A program made the translations under genes and the position numbers. Under the pieces are notes generated by a model. The model saw only the letters and a list, made by a program, of their open reading frames with translations, searched no databases and was not told the origin of the DNA. DNA of 64,000 nt from an uncultured Bacilli bacterium (GTDB taxonomy: Bacteria; Bacillota_I; Bacilli_A; RF39; UBA660), in NCBI GenBank assembly GCA_944332505.1, contig CALVKC010000002.1, positions 124,001-188,000 of the forward strand, read 5' to 3'. Position 1 is the stretch's first letter, and each line of letters starts with the position of its first letter. Below are positions 20,201 through 27,853 of this stretch, in pieces.

Positions 20201-21669
20201 CCATTTGCAATAGATAAATATTCTTCCATATCTTCTATTTGATAGTTACCTTCTGGTTTGTTATCTATAACCCATTGTAGTATCATTTTTGTAAATTCTT
20301 TTGCATTATCTTCTTCTATATCTTCTACAAAATGTTGTTCTTGATAATATGTATCATCTAATAATGTATATTCTAAACCATCTTCATCAGTATATACTTT
20401 ATCTGGGTCTATATCTACTACTCTAATATCAAATGGACTAAATGTATCTCCTTCTTTACCAAAATAAGTATCATCTGCTATAAAGTAATTACCATCTTTC
20501 AATTTTCCTGTATATACATATATTCCACCACCTGTATAATTTGGTGTTACATATTCTATATTTAGTTTACTTGAATTATCTGTTTTTGCTTCTTCTAAAT
20601 TATCTTCTTCATAATATAATTTATGTAGTTTCTCATATAATTCATCACCGGGTCCATATGTATCTACATTGTGTTGTTCAAAAAATTCATTAAATGCTTC
20701 TTCTCTTGCTTCTGCTGGTAGTTCATCTTCATCTGCATATAATATCTCTAATAGTTCATCTGGTTCACAATCATATGTTTCTACTAAATCCATTTCAGTA
20801 TAATATACAAAGTATGTTCCATCAGATAATTTACCATATACAGTATCAGCATTATTAACATACCCACCATCTGTAACATTGTATGCAACTATATCTGGTG
20901 TTTTATCAAGATTTTCATCTAATATTTCTTCTACCTCATCATCAGCAAAATATCTATTGTGTAGTTCTTGAACTAATGGACCACTATATAATGATTTAAT
21001 TAAATGCTCATCTTGATATTCTTGCACTAATCTTTGATACTCATCATCTAAAAGTTCATCTTCATTTTCTGAATTATAAAATAATATGTGTAATAATTCT
21101 ATTGGAACTTCATCATATATAGTAACTGTATCTGTTTCAGGTTCATAAATATAACCTGTATTATCAGATAATTTACCATATACAGTATCTTGATTATTTC
21201 CATAACTACCATTTGTAAGATTATAAGATACAATACTTGGTGTATCATCTTCTTCTAACTTTTTAGGTATTTTATTATATACTTCTTCTACTTTTTCATA
21301 TGCTGCACCTAAACCTTGTGCTAGTAGTTCTGCTACCATATCACTAGCCTGTTCTTCACTATCTACTGTATCATATAAAGTAGTATTATATACACCATCT
21401 TCACCACTAGTTACATATATATTGTATTTAGGTTTTTCTAAATTCATTACACCATCATATAATACGTCTACCCAGTCTTCTTCCCAATCTTCTGTTTCAT
21501 CATTCCATACATATGTCTTTTTTATACATTGTTCTACTTGGTCTAATTCATTATTATCTTTTAATTCTTGAAAATACTCTTTATATTCATTTTCATCTTC
21601 TGTATAAAAATCTTCTTTATCAGAAGTCATTGAAAATAATATTTGCCATTCAGTTACTATTTTTTCCAT
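17206..21669 (-). CDS. Giant acidic modular protein (1487 aa) with internal tandem duplication
   Basis: This protein has the same composition and linker style as its 1913 aa neighbour (LEEAK, LQETK, IKEAK). Residues about 143-255 and 257-358 are tandem copies, both with a TVYGKLSD motif followed by a helical half; a partial third copy follows (VYTGKLKDG). Near residues 925-965 it has a small module (YTLQDM, then FEDWLDD and LKSG.Y) that also occurs in the 554 aa protein at 28864-30528. No enzyme motif was found. It is probably a late structural, scaffold or internal protein. The ribosome binding site is AAAGGAG. Confidence 0.6.
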   Translation of the reverse strand: MEKIVTEWQILFSMTSDKEDFYTEDENEYKEYFQELKDNNELDQVEQCIKKTYVWNDETEDWEEDWVDVLYDGVMNLEKPKYNIYVTSGEDGVYNTTLYDTVDSEEQASDMVAELLAQGLGAAYEKVEEVYNKIPKKLEEDDTPSIVSYNLTNGSYGNNQDTVYGKLSDNTGYIYEPETDTVTIYDEVPIELLHILFYNSENEDELLDDEYQRLVQEYQDEHLIKSLYSGPLVQELHNRYFADDEVEEILDENLDKTPDIVAYNVTDGGYVNNADTVYGKLSDGTYFVYYTEMDLVETYDCEPDELLEILYADEDELPAEAREEAFNEFFEQHNVDTYGPGDELYEKLHKLYYEEDNLEEAKTDNSSKLNIEYVTPNYTGGGIYVYTGKLKDGNYFIADDTYFGKEGDTFSPFDIRVVDIDPDKVYTDEDGLEYTLLDDTYYQEQHFVEDIEEDNAKEFTKMILQWVIDNKPEGNYQIEDMEEYLSIANGIDKVEEARTYTISLIPEDLYKVLLNIQEMYQEDLLNNDEDIFANTEDSYAVEMLYNHLADIITTPEYREYRNKNYTVKNPDGIDMKVDTNLTNILGAIIRDDKLSEYKLQETKVVEASTVGKDKSDFKRMLKTFDNNGKYAKRGNWEIGRGGYDLWYEISYNKVPVIGCTAGKVSAYQKGYEEYAKLVAEEYGDTYIDTLTEGKVTTTSGTYDTDKYDEICNKVKQAYKDTWAGKISYSDLEDIKKNSGLSSGELSSIQYMASRETDKKEETKQQENPTIKLVGKLSKDDTTFPIKLLGSNIFQYKDITVEEIFDSVKGIVTSYKNEGVNIEIVEQRDIDYNMLNTDFSHTTLTKYTLNRDSQVCYALEEFNGVGDEEDTTTYITNKEIPDNEINNFILALDEYYNKSFSTLKEETKQYNITDNTKFISYEPDMEGTYTLQDMKDTYNNKVSDDYKKGGSSFEDWLDDMLKSGVYEIKEAKSAGIFEEEDVRSYLTDIAEIVTNAIRQTATTANIELPTTGTLMNDNSVILYELPILRFTGDKIGLGEHISAKLLEKLKSGKVQDIKCVPEHRPNNKEVYLLSIIGADIVKTDETKPIDTLEQKVKSKIQKVLQRPDFGFTEKDVDDYTVVEISQEDIGTKVQVRAELDYEAFEKLIDELNPIVQAYDKNSYFEMEEPGIASAILSTKNNKITEGLSVNETIRDLISQINKWFETNKIDKVVLYEETPYYGIVSTNVLDKELYDKYGTTAYETEKEQVFNQDGFGYEVIKYLENYLKTLKTNRVTESLHLDRIQTIVDELKQEPMVKKYLYDTTWLSGSSTTVYPIEIGKQDITLQWKSDKNIFNSFIKKIVDKYPEISDGWFSKTDGEEPSSITFKLAENIEENNKVTEEVDKEAVQDNVEQEKQETGIKDDIDTEEEAKTATKKEVYQYAKQQGLDLEKLRKQGIELSEVAETLDKVIGNMVSKSIIEYEDKTGKSVVWDFEVKNNDIEIVISEI

Positions 21670-21672
21670 ATC

Positions 21673-22008
21673 TTAAACTCCTTTCTTAACTATTTCTTTA
21701 TTACTTTGTGGACCATAGTCTGTCATTATTTGTTTTGAATTATCAGCTTTAAATCCATTTTGTTTAAGATACTCTTTTATATGTCTTAATGTTGTTTGAG
21801 AATATGTATCATATACAACTGGTACTCCATCTTGTATTTCTGCTACTAGTGTTCCATATGAATATAGCTTTGAATTATTTTTATCTATTTCATCTACTTT
21901 TGCTTTTCCATAGAAACTATTTCTAGTATCAAATTGTGGTTCTAATTTATATATATCTTCATTTTTAACTTGTTTTGTTTTAAACTCTGTTAATGATTTA
22001 TTTACCAT
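21673..22008 (-). CDS. Hypothetical small phage protein
   Basis: About 111 aa, alpha/beta, with a TYSQTTLRHIKEYLKQNG segment near the middle that looks like a compact nucleic-acid-binding or adaptor fold, though no family is certain. The start is ambiguous: an upstream ATG at 22032 lacks a binding site, while 22008 has GGAG about 14 bp away. Both a sigma-70-type promoter and a late-type motif lie upstream, so it may be made at both stages. It precedes the 1487 aa gene by 3 bp. Confidence 0.55.
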   Translation of the reverse strand: MVNKSLTEFKTKQVKNEDIYKLEPQFDTRNSFYGKAKVDEIDKNNSKLYSYGTLVAEIQDGVPVVYDTYSQTTLRHIKEYLKQNGFKADNSKQIMTDYGPQSNKEIVKKGV

Positions 22009-22103
22009 AATATATCTAATATCTCCTTTCATTTTCTATTATATATAGTATTTGGGCACACTTTTTCCAGTATAGTTTATACCCTATACAATAGTCTATC
22101 TTA

Positions 22104-22118
22104 TCAATAATATTTTAC
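22104..22118 (-). promoter_or_regulatory. Late-type motif, gene at 21673-22008
   Basis: GTAAAATATTATTGA on the minus strand, about 95 bp before the start, just downstream of a sigma-70-type promoter. Confidence 0.45.
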
Positions 22119-22139
22119 TAAACTTTTATATATAATAAA

Positions 22140-22175
22140 AAATCTATGATACTATTACTATAATATCATAGATTT
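22140..22175 (-). terminator. Strong terminator overlapping a promoter
   Basis: A 12 bp perfect stem (22140-22151 with 22164-22175) after gene 22201-22782, followed on the minus strand by TTTTTATT. Confidence 0.75.
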
Positions 22176-22188
22176 AAACTTTTGTAAA
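22160..22188 (-). promoter_or_regulatory. Sigma-70-type promoter for gene 21673-22008
   Basis: TTTACA, 17 bp, TATTAT on the minus strand; the extended -10 ATGATATTAT lies inside the first arm of a terminator. Confidence 0.6.
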
Positions 22189-22200
22189 TATTTTTTAAAA

Positions 22201-22782
22201 TTATTCATTAACTTTTTGTAATTGTAAATTTCTATCAATAGCTGCACTAGATAACTTATTTTTTTGAATAGCTTTTGACCTATTGTGTATTGCTGTTATT
22301 ACATATGCTCTTTCTGGGAAAAATTCTACATATCTTTCTTGTAATTGATTAAATTGGTGTCTACTTAATCCATTTTGTTCTGCATATTCTCCAAATGTAA
22401 GTATATTACTATGTTTATCATACCCCTCAATTATTTCTTTTACTTCTTCTGCTGAAAACTTTTTAGTATCTACATAATATTTATCTTCTCTTTCTTTTAA
22501 TTGATTATCTCTATATTCTTGTAAATCAAATCTATGTTTTTCAGCTTCTTTTATATTTTCTTTATTCTTTCTACATTCCATACATAAAAATGTAATTAAA
22601 TTTGGATTTTCTTTATTATGTAGTATTGCACTATTTTCTTTTCCACATATACAACATTTTTTATCTAGTGTTTCATCTCTTGCTACTAAATTTGTTATTC
22701 TTACTCTTTCTTTTTGCCATTCTCTTGCTTGTTGTTTTTGTTCTGGTGTTGCTTTTTTTCTACCTCTATTCCACGTTTTCAT
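22201..22782 (-). CDS. Zinc-ribbon and helix-turn-helix protein, probable regulator
   Basis: This 193 aa basic protein has a zinc ribbon near residues 44-71 (CCICGK, then CMEC) and a helix-turn-helix-like segment near 130-155 (TFGEYAEQNGLSRHQFNQL). The two together suggest DNA or RNA binding. It stands at the end of an early unit and is followed by a strong terminator. It may regulate phage transcription; the target is unknown. Confidence 0.55.
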   Translation of the reverse strand: MKTWNRGRKKATPEQKQQAREWQKERVRITNLVARDETLDKKCCICGKENSAILHNKENPNLITFLCMECRKNKENIKEAEKHRFDLQEYRDNQLKEREDKYYVDTKKFSAEEVKEIIEGYDKHSNILTFGEYAEQNGLSRHQFNQLQERYVEFFPERAYVITAIHNRSKAIQKNKLSSAAIDRNLQLQKVNE

Positions 22783-22829
22783 ATTCTAACTGCCTCCTTT
22801 CTGCATATATTTATCAGTAAAGTTTGTAA

Positions 22830-23063
22830 TTAAAATTTTATTAATGTGGCTTTGTCTAATAGATTATTTTCTTCTAACCATTTTAGTATTTCTTTTACTG
22901 GTACGGGACTTATAAATTCTATTTCTTCCATTTGTGTATCTATTTGTATTTCAATATTTAGTTTTCCAAAAATGTCTAGTAGTCCAATGCTTGTCATTTT
23001 AATCTCTGATATTTTTGTACTATCTAGTTGATATAATTGATTTAGCTTATCTTCATTATTCAT
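22830..23063 (-). CDS. Hypothetical small protein
   Basis: A 77 aa protein with no recognised family. It is transcribed from a sigma-70-type promoter at 23077-23105 and has a GAGG ribosome binding site, so it is probably an early gene. Confidence 0.5.
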   Translation of the reverse strand: MNNEDKLNQLYQLDSTKISEIKMTSIGLLDIFGKLNIEIQIDTQMEEIEFISPVPVKEILKWLEENNLLDKATLIKF

Positions 23064-23076
23064 TTAAAACCTCTTA

Positions 23077-23105
23077 ATTATACTATAAATTTCAAGTATT
23101 GTAAA
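23077..23105 (-). promoter_or_regulatory. Sigma-70-type promoter for gene 22830-23063
   Basis: TTTACA, 17 bp, TATAAT on the minus strand. Confidence 0.75.
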
Positions 23106-23111
23106 GCATAT

Positions 23112-23603
23112 TTATAAATATCTACTTAACTTATACTTATTATATAAATCATCATATTTTTGATAAAATTGTGTATCAGATATTATATATCTTTCTTTTG
23201 TCATAGTTTTTAAATCTAACAATAATTGTTCAAAAACTTTATTTTTATTATCTGAAATTGGTTTATTATCACGTTTGGCTCTATATCTTTGTTCATATAT
23301 TAATTTTCTCAAACAATCTATTTTATGATATTTTTCATCTTGTTTTATAACTTTTCTAGTTGCTTTTGTAGAGTTATATCTACAATCATCACTACAATAC
23401 TGTTGAGTATTTCCAAATCCAAACTTTGGTATGAAAACATTACCACACCTTGAACATACTTTAATGGCTTTATCTATATTTAGAAAGTCCTTTAATTTAT
23501 ATTCATATAAATTATCATTATACATTACATTTAAACTATTTATATGCTTTTCTATACCAGTTGCTAATAATTTAATAGCTTCTATACTACTATCAATACT
23601 CAT
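23112..23603 (-). CDS. Zinc-finger protein of a common phage type
   Basis: This 163 aa basic protein has an N-terminal helix and, at residues about 52-78, a CSRCGNVF...YCSDDCR zinc finger, followed by a helical C-terminus. This finger is frequent in small phage proteins of uncertain role. It begins 6 bp after the Thg1-like gene and probably shares its transcript. Confidence 0.55.
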   Translation of the reverse strand: MSIDSSIEAIKLLATGIEKHINSLNVMYNDNLYEYKLKDFLNIDKAIKVCSRCGNVFIPKFGFGNTQQYCSDDCRYNSTKATRKVIKQDEKYHKIDCLRKLIYEQRYRAKRDNKPISDNKNKVFEQLLLDLKTMTKERYIISDTQFYQKYDDLYNKYKLSRYL

Positions 23604-23608
23604 ATTTA

Positions 23609-24424
23609 CTATAAATACCTTTCTATATATTCCCTATTATCTTTAAACATTGGTATATTTATATCTAATTCAAATTTATCACTATTTTTATTTTCTTCTG
23701 TATTATTTGTTACAATAGTAAAACCAACCTTTTGTAATTGTGTTATATCTTTATCAAAATCTACACCAAAATCTTTTTTTACCATTTCTATCTTATCTGG
23801 ATTTTTTACACCTTGTAATTGTTTAGTTGGGTAATATTTTCTTGCAAATCCTGATATTGAATTTCTTAATGCGTCTTGTTGTCTAAATATAAAATAGTTT
23901 GTTACTTCATCTAATGGTAAATTAAACACTCTTGCGTCAAACATTGCTTTAAATAGTTTTTTATATAGCATATTATATCTATTTTGCACCAATTCTCTAT
24001 CAACATTATCTTTATTTAATAGCGCACTATATCTTTGTACTAATTCCAATAGGTATTTATTAAATAATAATGTTGCTTCTGAACTTATTACTGATACTAT
24101 CTTTTGTACTCTATAATCATACCAAGTATCTACTCTACCACCGTCTATTTCTTTTGTATGGTCCCAGTCTGTTAATAATAAACTTATTTCATCACTCTGT
24201 GAATATATAAATCTTACATTGTCTACACTTTTTCTTAAATCTAGTGCTACTTTTTGAAATATATCACTTAAATCATCATCAAATGGTTTTTCAAATCCTC
24301 TTGTAAAATGACTAAATTTACGACCATCTAATCTTATTATAACTGGTAATTTCTTTATTAACTTTGTTTGTGTTTGACTTTCATACTCTTTCATTCTATC
24401 ACTTAATGATAATGCCATACTCAT
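23609..24424 (-). CDS. Thg1-like 3'-5' RNA polymerase (tRNA-His guanylyltransferase family)
   Basis: This 271 aa protein matches the Thg1 family well: RLDGRKFSHF (residues 31-40) supplies the first metal-binding Asp, YSQSDEISLLL (74-84) supplies the catalytic pair, and FDARVFNLP and FIFRQQDALRNS are also typical. Family members add nucleotides to RNA 5' ends; bacterial and archaeal Thg1-like proteins repair truncated tRNA 5' ends on a template. I use the ATG at 24424; the longer frame begins with TTG inside the leader. A TTTACA-17-TATAAT promoter lies directly upstream. Its substrate may be the unusual tRNAs at 40.5 kb (inference). Confidence 0.9.
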   Translation of the reverse strand: MSMALSLSDRMKEYESQTQTKLIKKLPVIIRLDGRKFSHFTRGFEKPFDDDLSDIFQKVALDLRKSVDNVRFIYSQSDEISLLLTDWDHTKEIDGGRVDTWYDYRVQKIVSVISSEATLLFNKYLLELVQRYSALLNKDNVDRELVQNRYNMLYKKLFKAMFDARVFNLPLDEVTNYFIFRQQDALRNSISGFARKYYPTKQLQGVKNPDKIEMVKKDFGVDFDKDITQLQKVGFTIVTNNTEENKNSDKFELDINIPMFKDNREYIERYL

Positions 24425-24462
24425 AATTCTATCAACTCCCTTTATCAATAGTACCTACTTAT

Positions 24463-24491
24463 ATTATACCATATATTTTAACTTATGTAAA
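24463..24491 (-). promoter_or_regulatory. Sigma-70-type promoter for the Thg1-like gene
   Basis: TTTACA, 17 bp, TATAAT on the minus strand. Confidence 0.8.
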
Positions 24492-24497
24492 CACTTT

Positions 24498-24659
24498 TTA
24501 TTTTTGTAACATATTATCATATTTTGCTCGTTTAGACATATAACATTGTGGACATAAACATTCACCATCTAACCATATTCTGTCTCCTTCTCTAACTTTT
24601 TTACCACATTTAGGACAACTTACTATCTCATCTAACCAGTCATTATCATTATTTGACAT
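24498..24659 (-). CDS. Small double-CxxC zinc-ribbon protein
   Basis: A 53 aa open frame with AGGAGG five bases before its ATG. It carries two CxxC pairs (CPKCGK, then CLCPQC) around a short beta segment, so it is a small zinc ribbon. It overlaps the end of the upstream gene by 11 bp, suggesting translational coupling, and ends just before the promoter of the Thg1-like gene. Confidence 0.7.
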   Translation of the reverse strand: MSNNDNDWLDEIVSCPKCGKKVREGDRIWLDGECLCPQCYMSKRAKYDNMLQK

Positions 24660-24999
24660 ACTTACCTCCTAACAATTTAATTGCTCTAATTTTCTCACTT
24701 TCAAAATCATTAGACTTTTGTATCATATCTATCATTATATCATTAGGTGTTAATCCATTTGTTAATTTATCTAAACAAGCCTTTAATATAGTATCTAAAT
24801 AAGTTGGGTAATATTTATATTGTTTTTCCCAATACTCAAAAAACTGTTTAGGTGTAAGACCAATAATGGCAACTGCATTTAATGGTCTTGACCATTTACA
24901 TAGATTACCATCAATTTGTTTTGATATAATTTCATTTTCAATATATGCTAAATCTCTTTCTACCCTATGTTTAATATCAATTTCACTTACTTCTTCCAT
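24649..24999 (-). CDS. Hypothetical protein
   Basis: A 116 aa mixed protein (IIGLTPKQFFEYWEKQY near residue 50) without a recognised family. It lies between the nucleotidyltransferase-phosphatase fusion gene and the small zinc-ribbon gene, with an AGGAGG site, in one operon. Confidence 0.55.
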   Translation of the reverse strand: MEEVSEIDIKHRVERDLAYIENEIISKQIDGNLCKWSRPLNAVAIIGLTPKQFFEYWEKQYKYYPTYLDTILKACLDKLTNGLTPNDIMIDMIQKSNDFESEKIRAIKLLGGKYVK

Positions 25000-25007
25000 A
25001 ATACCTC

Positions 25008-26438
25008 CTATATAGTTCCATTAGTGTATTCATCATTTTGAGATAATGCTTTTTTTATGGCTAACTCTAATCTTATTGGAGTATAATTATTAATATCAGC
25101 ACCAACATTATAGCTATGTCTAGGTACAGTATATGGTACACTGTGTATGTGTCCAAATAATTGAACATATGGATTTATGTCTTTATCTTTATGTTTAAAT
25201 GTTTGTAGCATATAGTGCATTAATACTAATTTAACACCTTTATATGTTGTTTCTTTATAATCATATATAGCTTTGAACAAACTCTTATCAAAATTTTTAT
25301 CTTCTAAATATATACAATCGTGATTTCCTTCAATTAATACCTTATCACCATTTAATTGTGTTAATATCTCACTAGTTTTTACTGCTTTGTGAAAACTAAA
25401 ATCACCTAATATTAGTACTAAATCACCTGATTTAACTACTCTATTCCAATTTTCTATCAATTTATTATCGTGTTCTTCTATTGTATTTATATTTAATTTA
25501 GTATCTCTATGTTCATATTTAATTATATTATTATGACCAAAATGAGTATCAGAAGTAATAAATACATTTCTATAATGGTCTGGACACAATTTATATGGTT
25601 GTTGTTCTACTGGAACTAACTGTTCTTTAAAATATGATTTAAGAATATCATTTTTTAACTTATTTAGTTTATTTATTGTAGTTTCATTAATTGAATATTT
25701 TTTATCTTTCCAGATATGTTCTTTGTAATATATGTGTTTTTCTTGCATTATATTAAAATACATATCAGCTAACTTATCAGCTTCTTCTAAACTAAATTTA
25801 TTACATTTTGTATCTAATAGTAATTGTCTTTCTATATCATTAAATGCTGTCAAACTTTGCTTAAAATTACAGTCATTCTCTAATGCTCTTAAAAAATAGT
25901 ATAATCGAATTAAATGACTTAATTGTTTACCATCATAACCATATTTATTTATTTTATCTATTATAGAAGGGTATGGGTGGTGTAATGCGTGATATTTTTC
26001 ACTACTCATACCAAATATACTTCTAATCAATAAATCTCTACTTATATTTGCTATATCATATTTCATTTCAAATAATCTATTAGCATAGTTTTTGTATTTT
26101 TTATTAATAATTTTATAATCTGTAAATAATGTTTCTAAATACTGTATATTTTGTTTGCTATACAACTCAAACATACTTCTTATATCTTTTATATTAATGT
26201 GTTCATTGTTATCTAATACTAATGTTGTTGATATTTGATGATTAAGATTAACAAAATCATCAAAACTAGGCAATACTACTGCAAAACAATCTATATCACT
26301 AACATAATCATCTGTATATAAATCTAATCCATAATTCTGACTACCCTGCAATGATACATATACTACTTCATAGCCTTTTTCTATCAAATAATTATACTTT
26401 TGTTTTAGATTTTTAAATATTTTAGCTTCCCTATTCAA
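25008..26438 (-). CDS. Fusion of MNT-type nucleotidyltransferase and calcineurin-like metallophosphoesterase
   Basis: The N-terminal half has a polymerase-beta-type nucleotidyltransferase signature: GSQNYG (32-37) and SDID (47-50), with a helical extension to about 250. The C-terminal half (about 290-465) has the metallophosphoesterase motifs TSDTHFGH, LGDF, GNHD and FGHIH. Such pairs occur in RNA-repair systems, where one part trims a phosphate and the other transfers a nucleotide; that role is inference. It starts at TTG, 8 bp after AGGAGG. It is two genes upstream of the Thg1-like gene. Confidence 0.75.
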   Translation of the reverse strand: MNREAKIFKNLKQKYNYLIEKGYEVVYVSLQGSQNYGLDLYTDDYVSDIDCFAVVLPSFDDFVNLNHQISTTLVLDNNEHINIKDIRSMFELYSKQNIQYLETLFTDYKIINKKYKNYANRLFEMKYDIANISRDLLIRSIFGMSSEKYHALHHPYPSIIDKINKYGYDGKQLSHLIRLYYFLRALENDCNFKQSLTAFNDIERQLLLDTKCNKFSLEEADKLADMYFNIMQEKHIYYKEHIWKDKKYSINETTINKLNKLKNDILKSYFKEQLVPVEQQPYKLCPDHYRNVFITSDTHFGHNNIIKYEHRDTKLNINTIEEHDNKLIENWNRVVKSGDLVLILGDFSFHKAVKTSEILTQLNGDKVLIEGNHDCIYLEDKNFDKSLFKAIYDYKETTYKGVKLVLMHYMLQTFKHKDKDINPYVQLFGHIHSVPYTVPRHSYNVGADINNYTPIRLELAIKKALSQNDEYTNGTI

Positions 26439-26450
26439 CTACACCACCTC

Positions 26451-27164
26451 CTATTCATTTATCATATATATTATCTGCTTATTGTGTTTTTTTGCAAACT
26501 CAATTTCCTCTTTAACAATATCATTAATCTTGTTATCTATATTGATTACATATACAGTATCTGATAATAAAATTTTATCTTTATGTATTTCTTTATATAT
26601 TTCCATATCATCATATTCCATATTAGTTTCAAATGATATATCTATAAACACCATTTCACCATTTGTTGAAAATTCTCTATATTTATCTAATATAATATCT
26701 TTAAATTCTGGATTACCACAAATAGTGGTTATTTTTCTTGATTTATTCTTAATAAACTGCACTAAATCATTATTCATTGTATTAATATGTTGTTTATAAA
26801 TCCTATCATAATCATATCTATCTAATGTAATACCCACACTCTTTAATTGTTCTTCATAATCTTGTGGTTTATATTCACCAGTTCTATATAAATCAATAGT
26901 AACAAATAAATCTCCCATAAAATCAGCAATATCATTTTTATCTATTTTAGTTTCTTCACTAAAATATAAAGCATATGCAACAGCAACCATTATAGTATCA
27001 ACAGAATTTGCTAATTCAAGTGAATATATTATATCTAATTGTCTTTTTAAGTCTTGACTTATCTGTTGCTCTAATCTATCTGCCCATTCTAATAAATGTT
27101 TTTTATCTTTTTCTCTTGCTGCTTTTTCTAATCTTCTAATTTCATTTCGATTTATCAAACTCAT
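26451..27164 (-). CDS. Nucleoside 2-deoxyribosyltransferase-like protein
   Basis: The N-terminal 140 residues are helical and unrecognised. The C-terminal part (about 143-237) has an ICGNPEF strand-loop, then HKDKILLSD.VYVIN and EIEFAKKHNKQIIY, the pattern of NDT-like/DUF4406 proteins that act on nucleotides. It sits downstream of thyX and folD, which supports a nucleotide-metabolism role, though a sensor role is possible. The reaction cannot be fixed. Confidence 0.55.
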   Translation of the reverse strand: MSLINRNEIRRLEKAAREKDKKHLLEWADRLEQQISQDLKRQLDIIYSLELANSVDTIMVAVAYALYFSEETKIDKNDIADFMGDLFVTIDLYRTGEYKPQDYEEQLKSVGITLDRYDYDRIYKQHINTMNNDLVQFIKNKSRKITTICGNPEFKDIILDKYREFSTNGEMVFIDISFETNMEYDDMEIYKEIHKDKILLSDTVYVINIDNKINDIVKEEIEFAKKHNKQIIYMINE

Positions 27165-27187
27165 ATCATTATACCTCTTTTACTCTT

Positions 27188-27853
27188 TTAAATAATTTTT
27201 ATTTCTGCATATTTATTTTTATCAAAATCCTCATTATATTGTATTTCATCAAATAATTCAGGCATTTGCTCTTTAAAATATAATAATGTTGGTATCATTA
27301 CTTGTTGTACTGCTGGGTGTGTTTCTTTTTGTGCCCTTAAACTAAATATATGTCGCCATTCACGCATATTTGCTGTCATATATATTTCAGCAGCTGTACT
27401 ATGTGGTAATAATAATCGCAATTGGTCTGGTTTACAACCTAATCTAGCCATCTCATTATAAGTTTTCTCTATTATGTTCATCAAATTAAACCATTGTGCA
27501 TATTCAGTTGTACCATTTTCTATATTACAAGGTTCTATAAAAGTTATTTCATTACCGAATTTATCTTTTGAATAGTTACAGTATCTGGTGCTTTCAATTG
27601 AAAAACTTGCGTGTCTATGTCTAGTTAAATCTTTATACACACCTATATCACAACACATACGTATTGATACTTTCTCGTGTTCAATTACACTTTCGTGCCC
27701 CCTATTTATGCAATTTCTTAAAAAATGTTTATAACTATCTTCTGTAATGTTACTTTGTGTTCTGTAACATTGTTTTGCTGCTAATTCTAAATTTTTCATC
27801 ATCTGAACACCATCAAATTGTTTTATTTCTACCCAAGGTTTAACTATTTTCAT
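27188..27853 (-). CDS. thyX: Flavin-dependent thymidylate synthase ThyX
   Basis: This 221 aa protein contains the ThyX signature at residues 78-90 (RHRHASFSIESTR), close to the family motif RHRxxSxNxxSxR, and has the usual family length. ThyX methylates dUMP to dTMP using methylene-tetrahydrofolate, FAD and NADPH, and releases tetrahydrofolate. Its start overlaps the folD stop by one base (TAATG), so the two are translationally coupled. It supplies dTMP for an AT-rich genome. Confidence 0.93.
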   Translation of the reverse strand: MKIVKPWVEIKQFDGVQMMKNLELAAKQCYRTQSNITEDSYKHFLRNCINRGHESVIEHEKVSIRMCCDIGVYKDLTRHRHASFSIESTRYCNYSKDKFGNEITFIEPCNIENGTTEYAQWFNLMNIIEKTYNEMARLGCKPDQLRLLLPHSTAAEIYMTANMREWRHIFSLRAQKETHPAVQQVMIPTLLYFKEQMPELFDEIQYNEDFDKNKYAEIKII

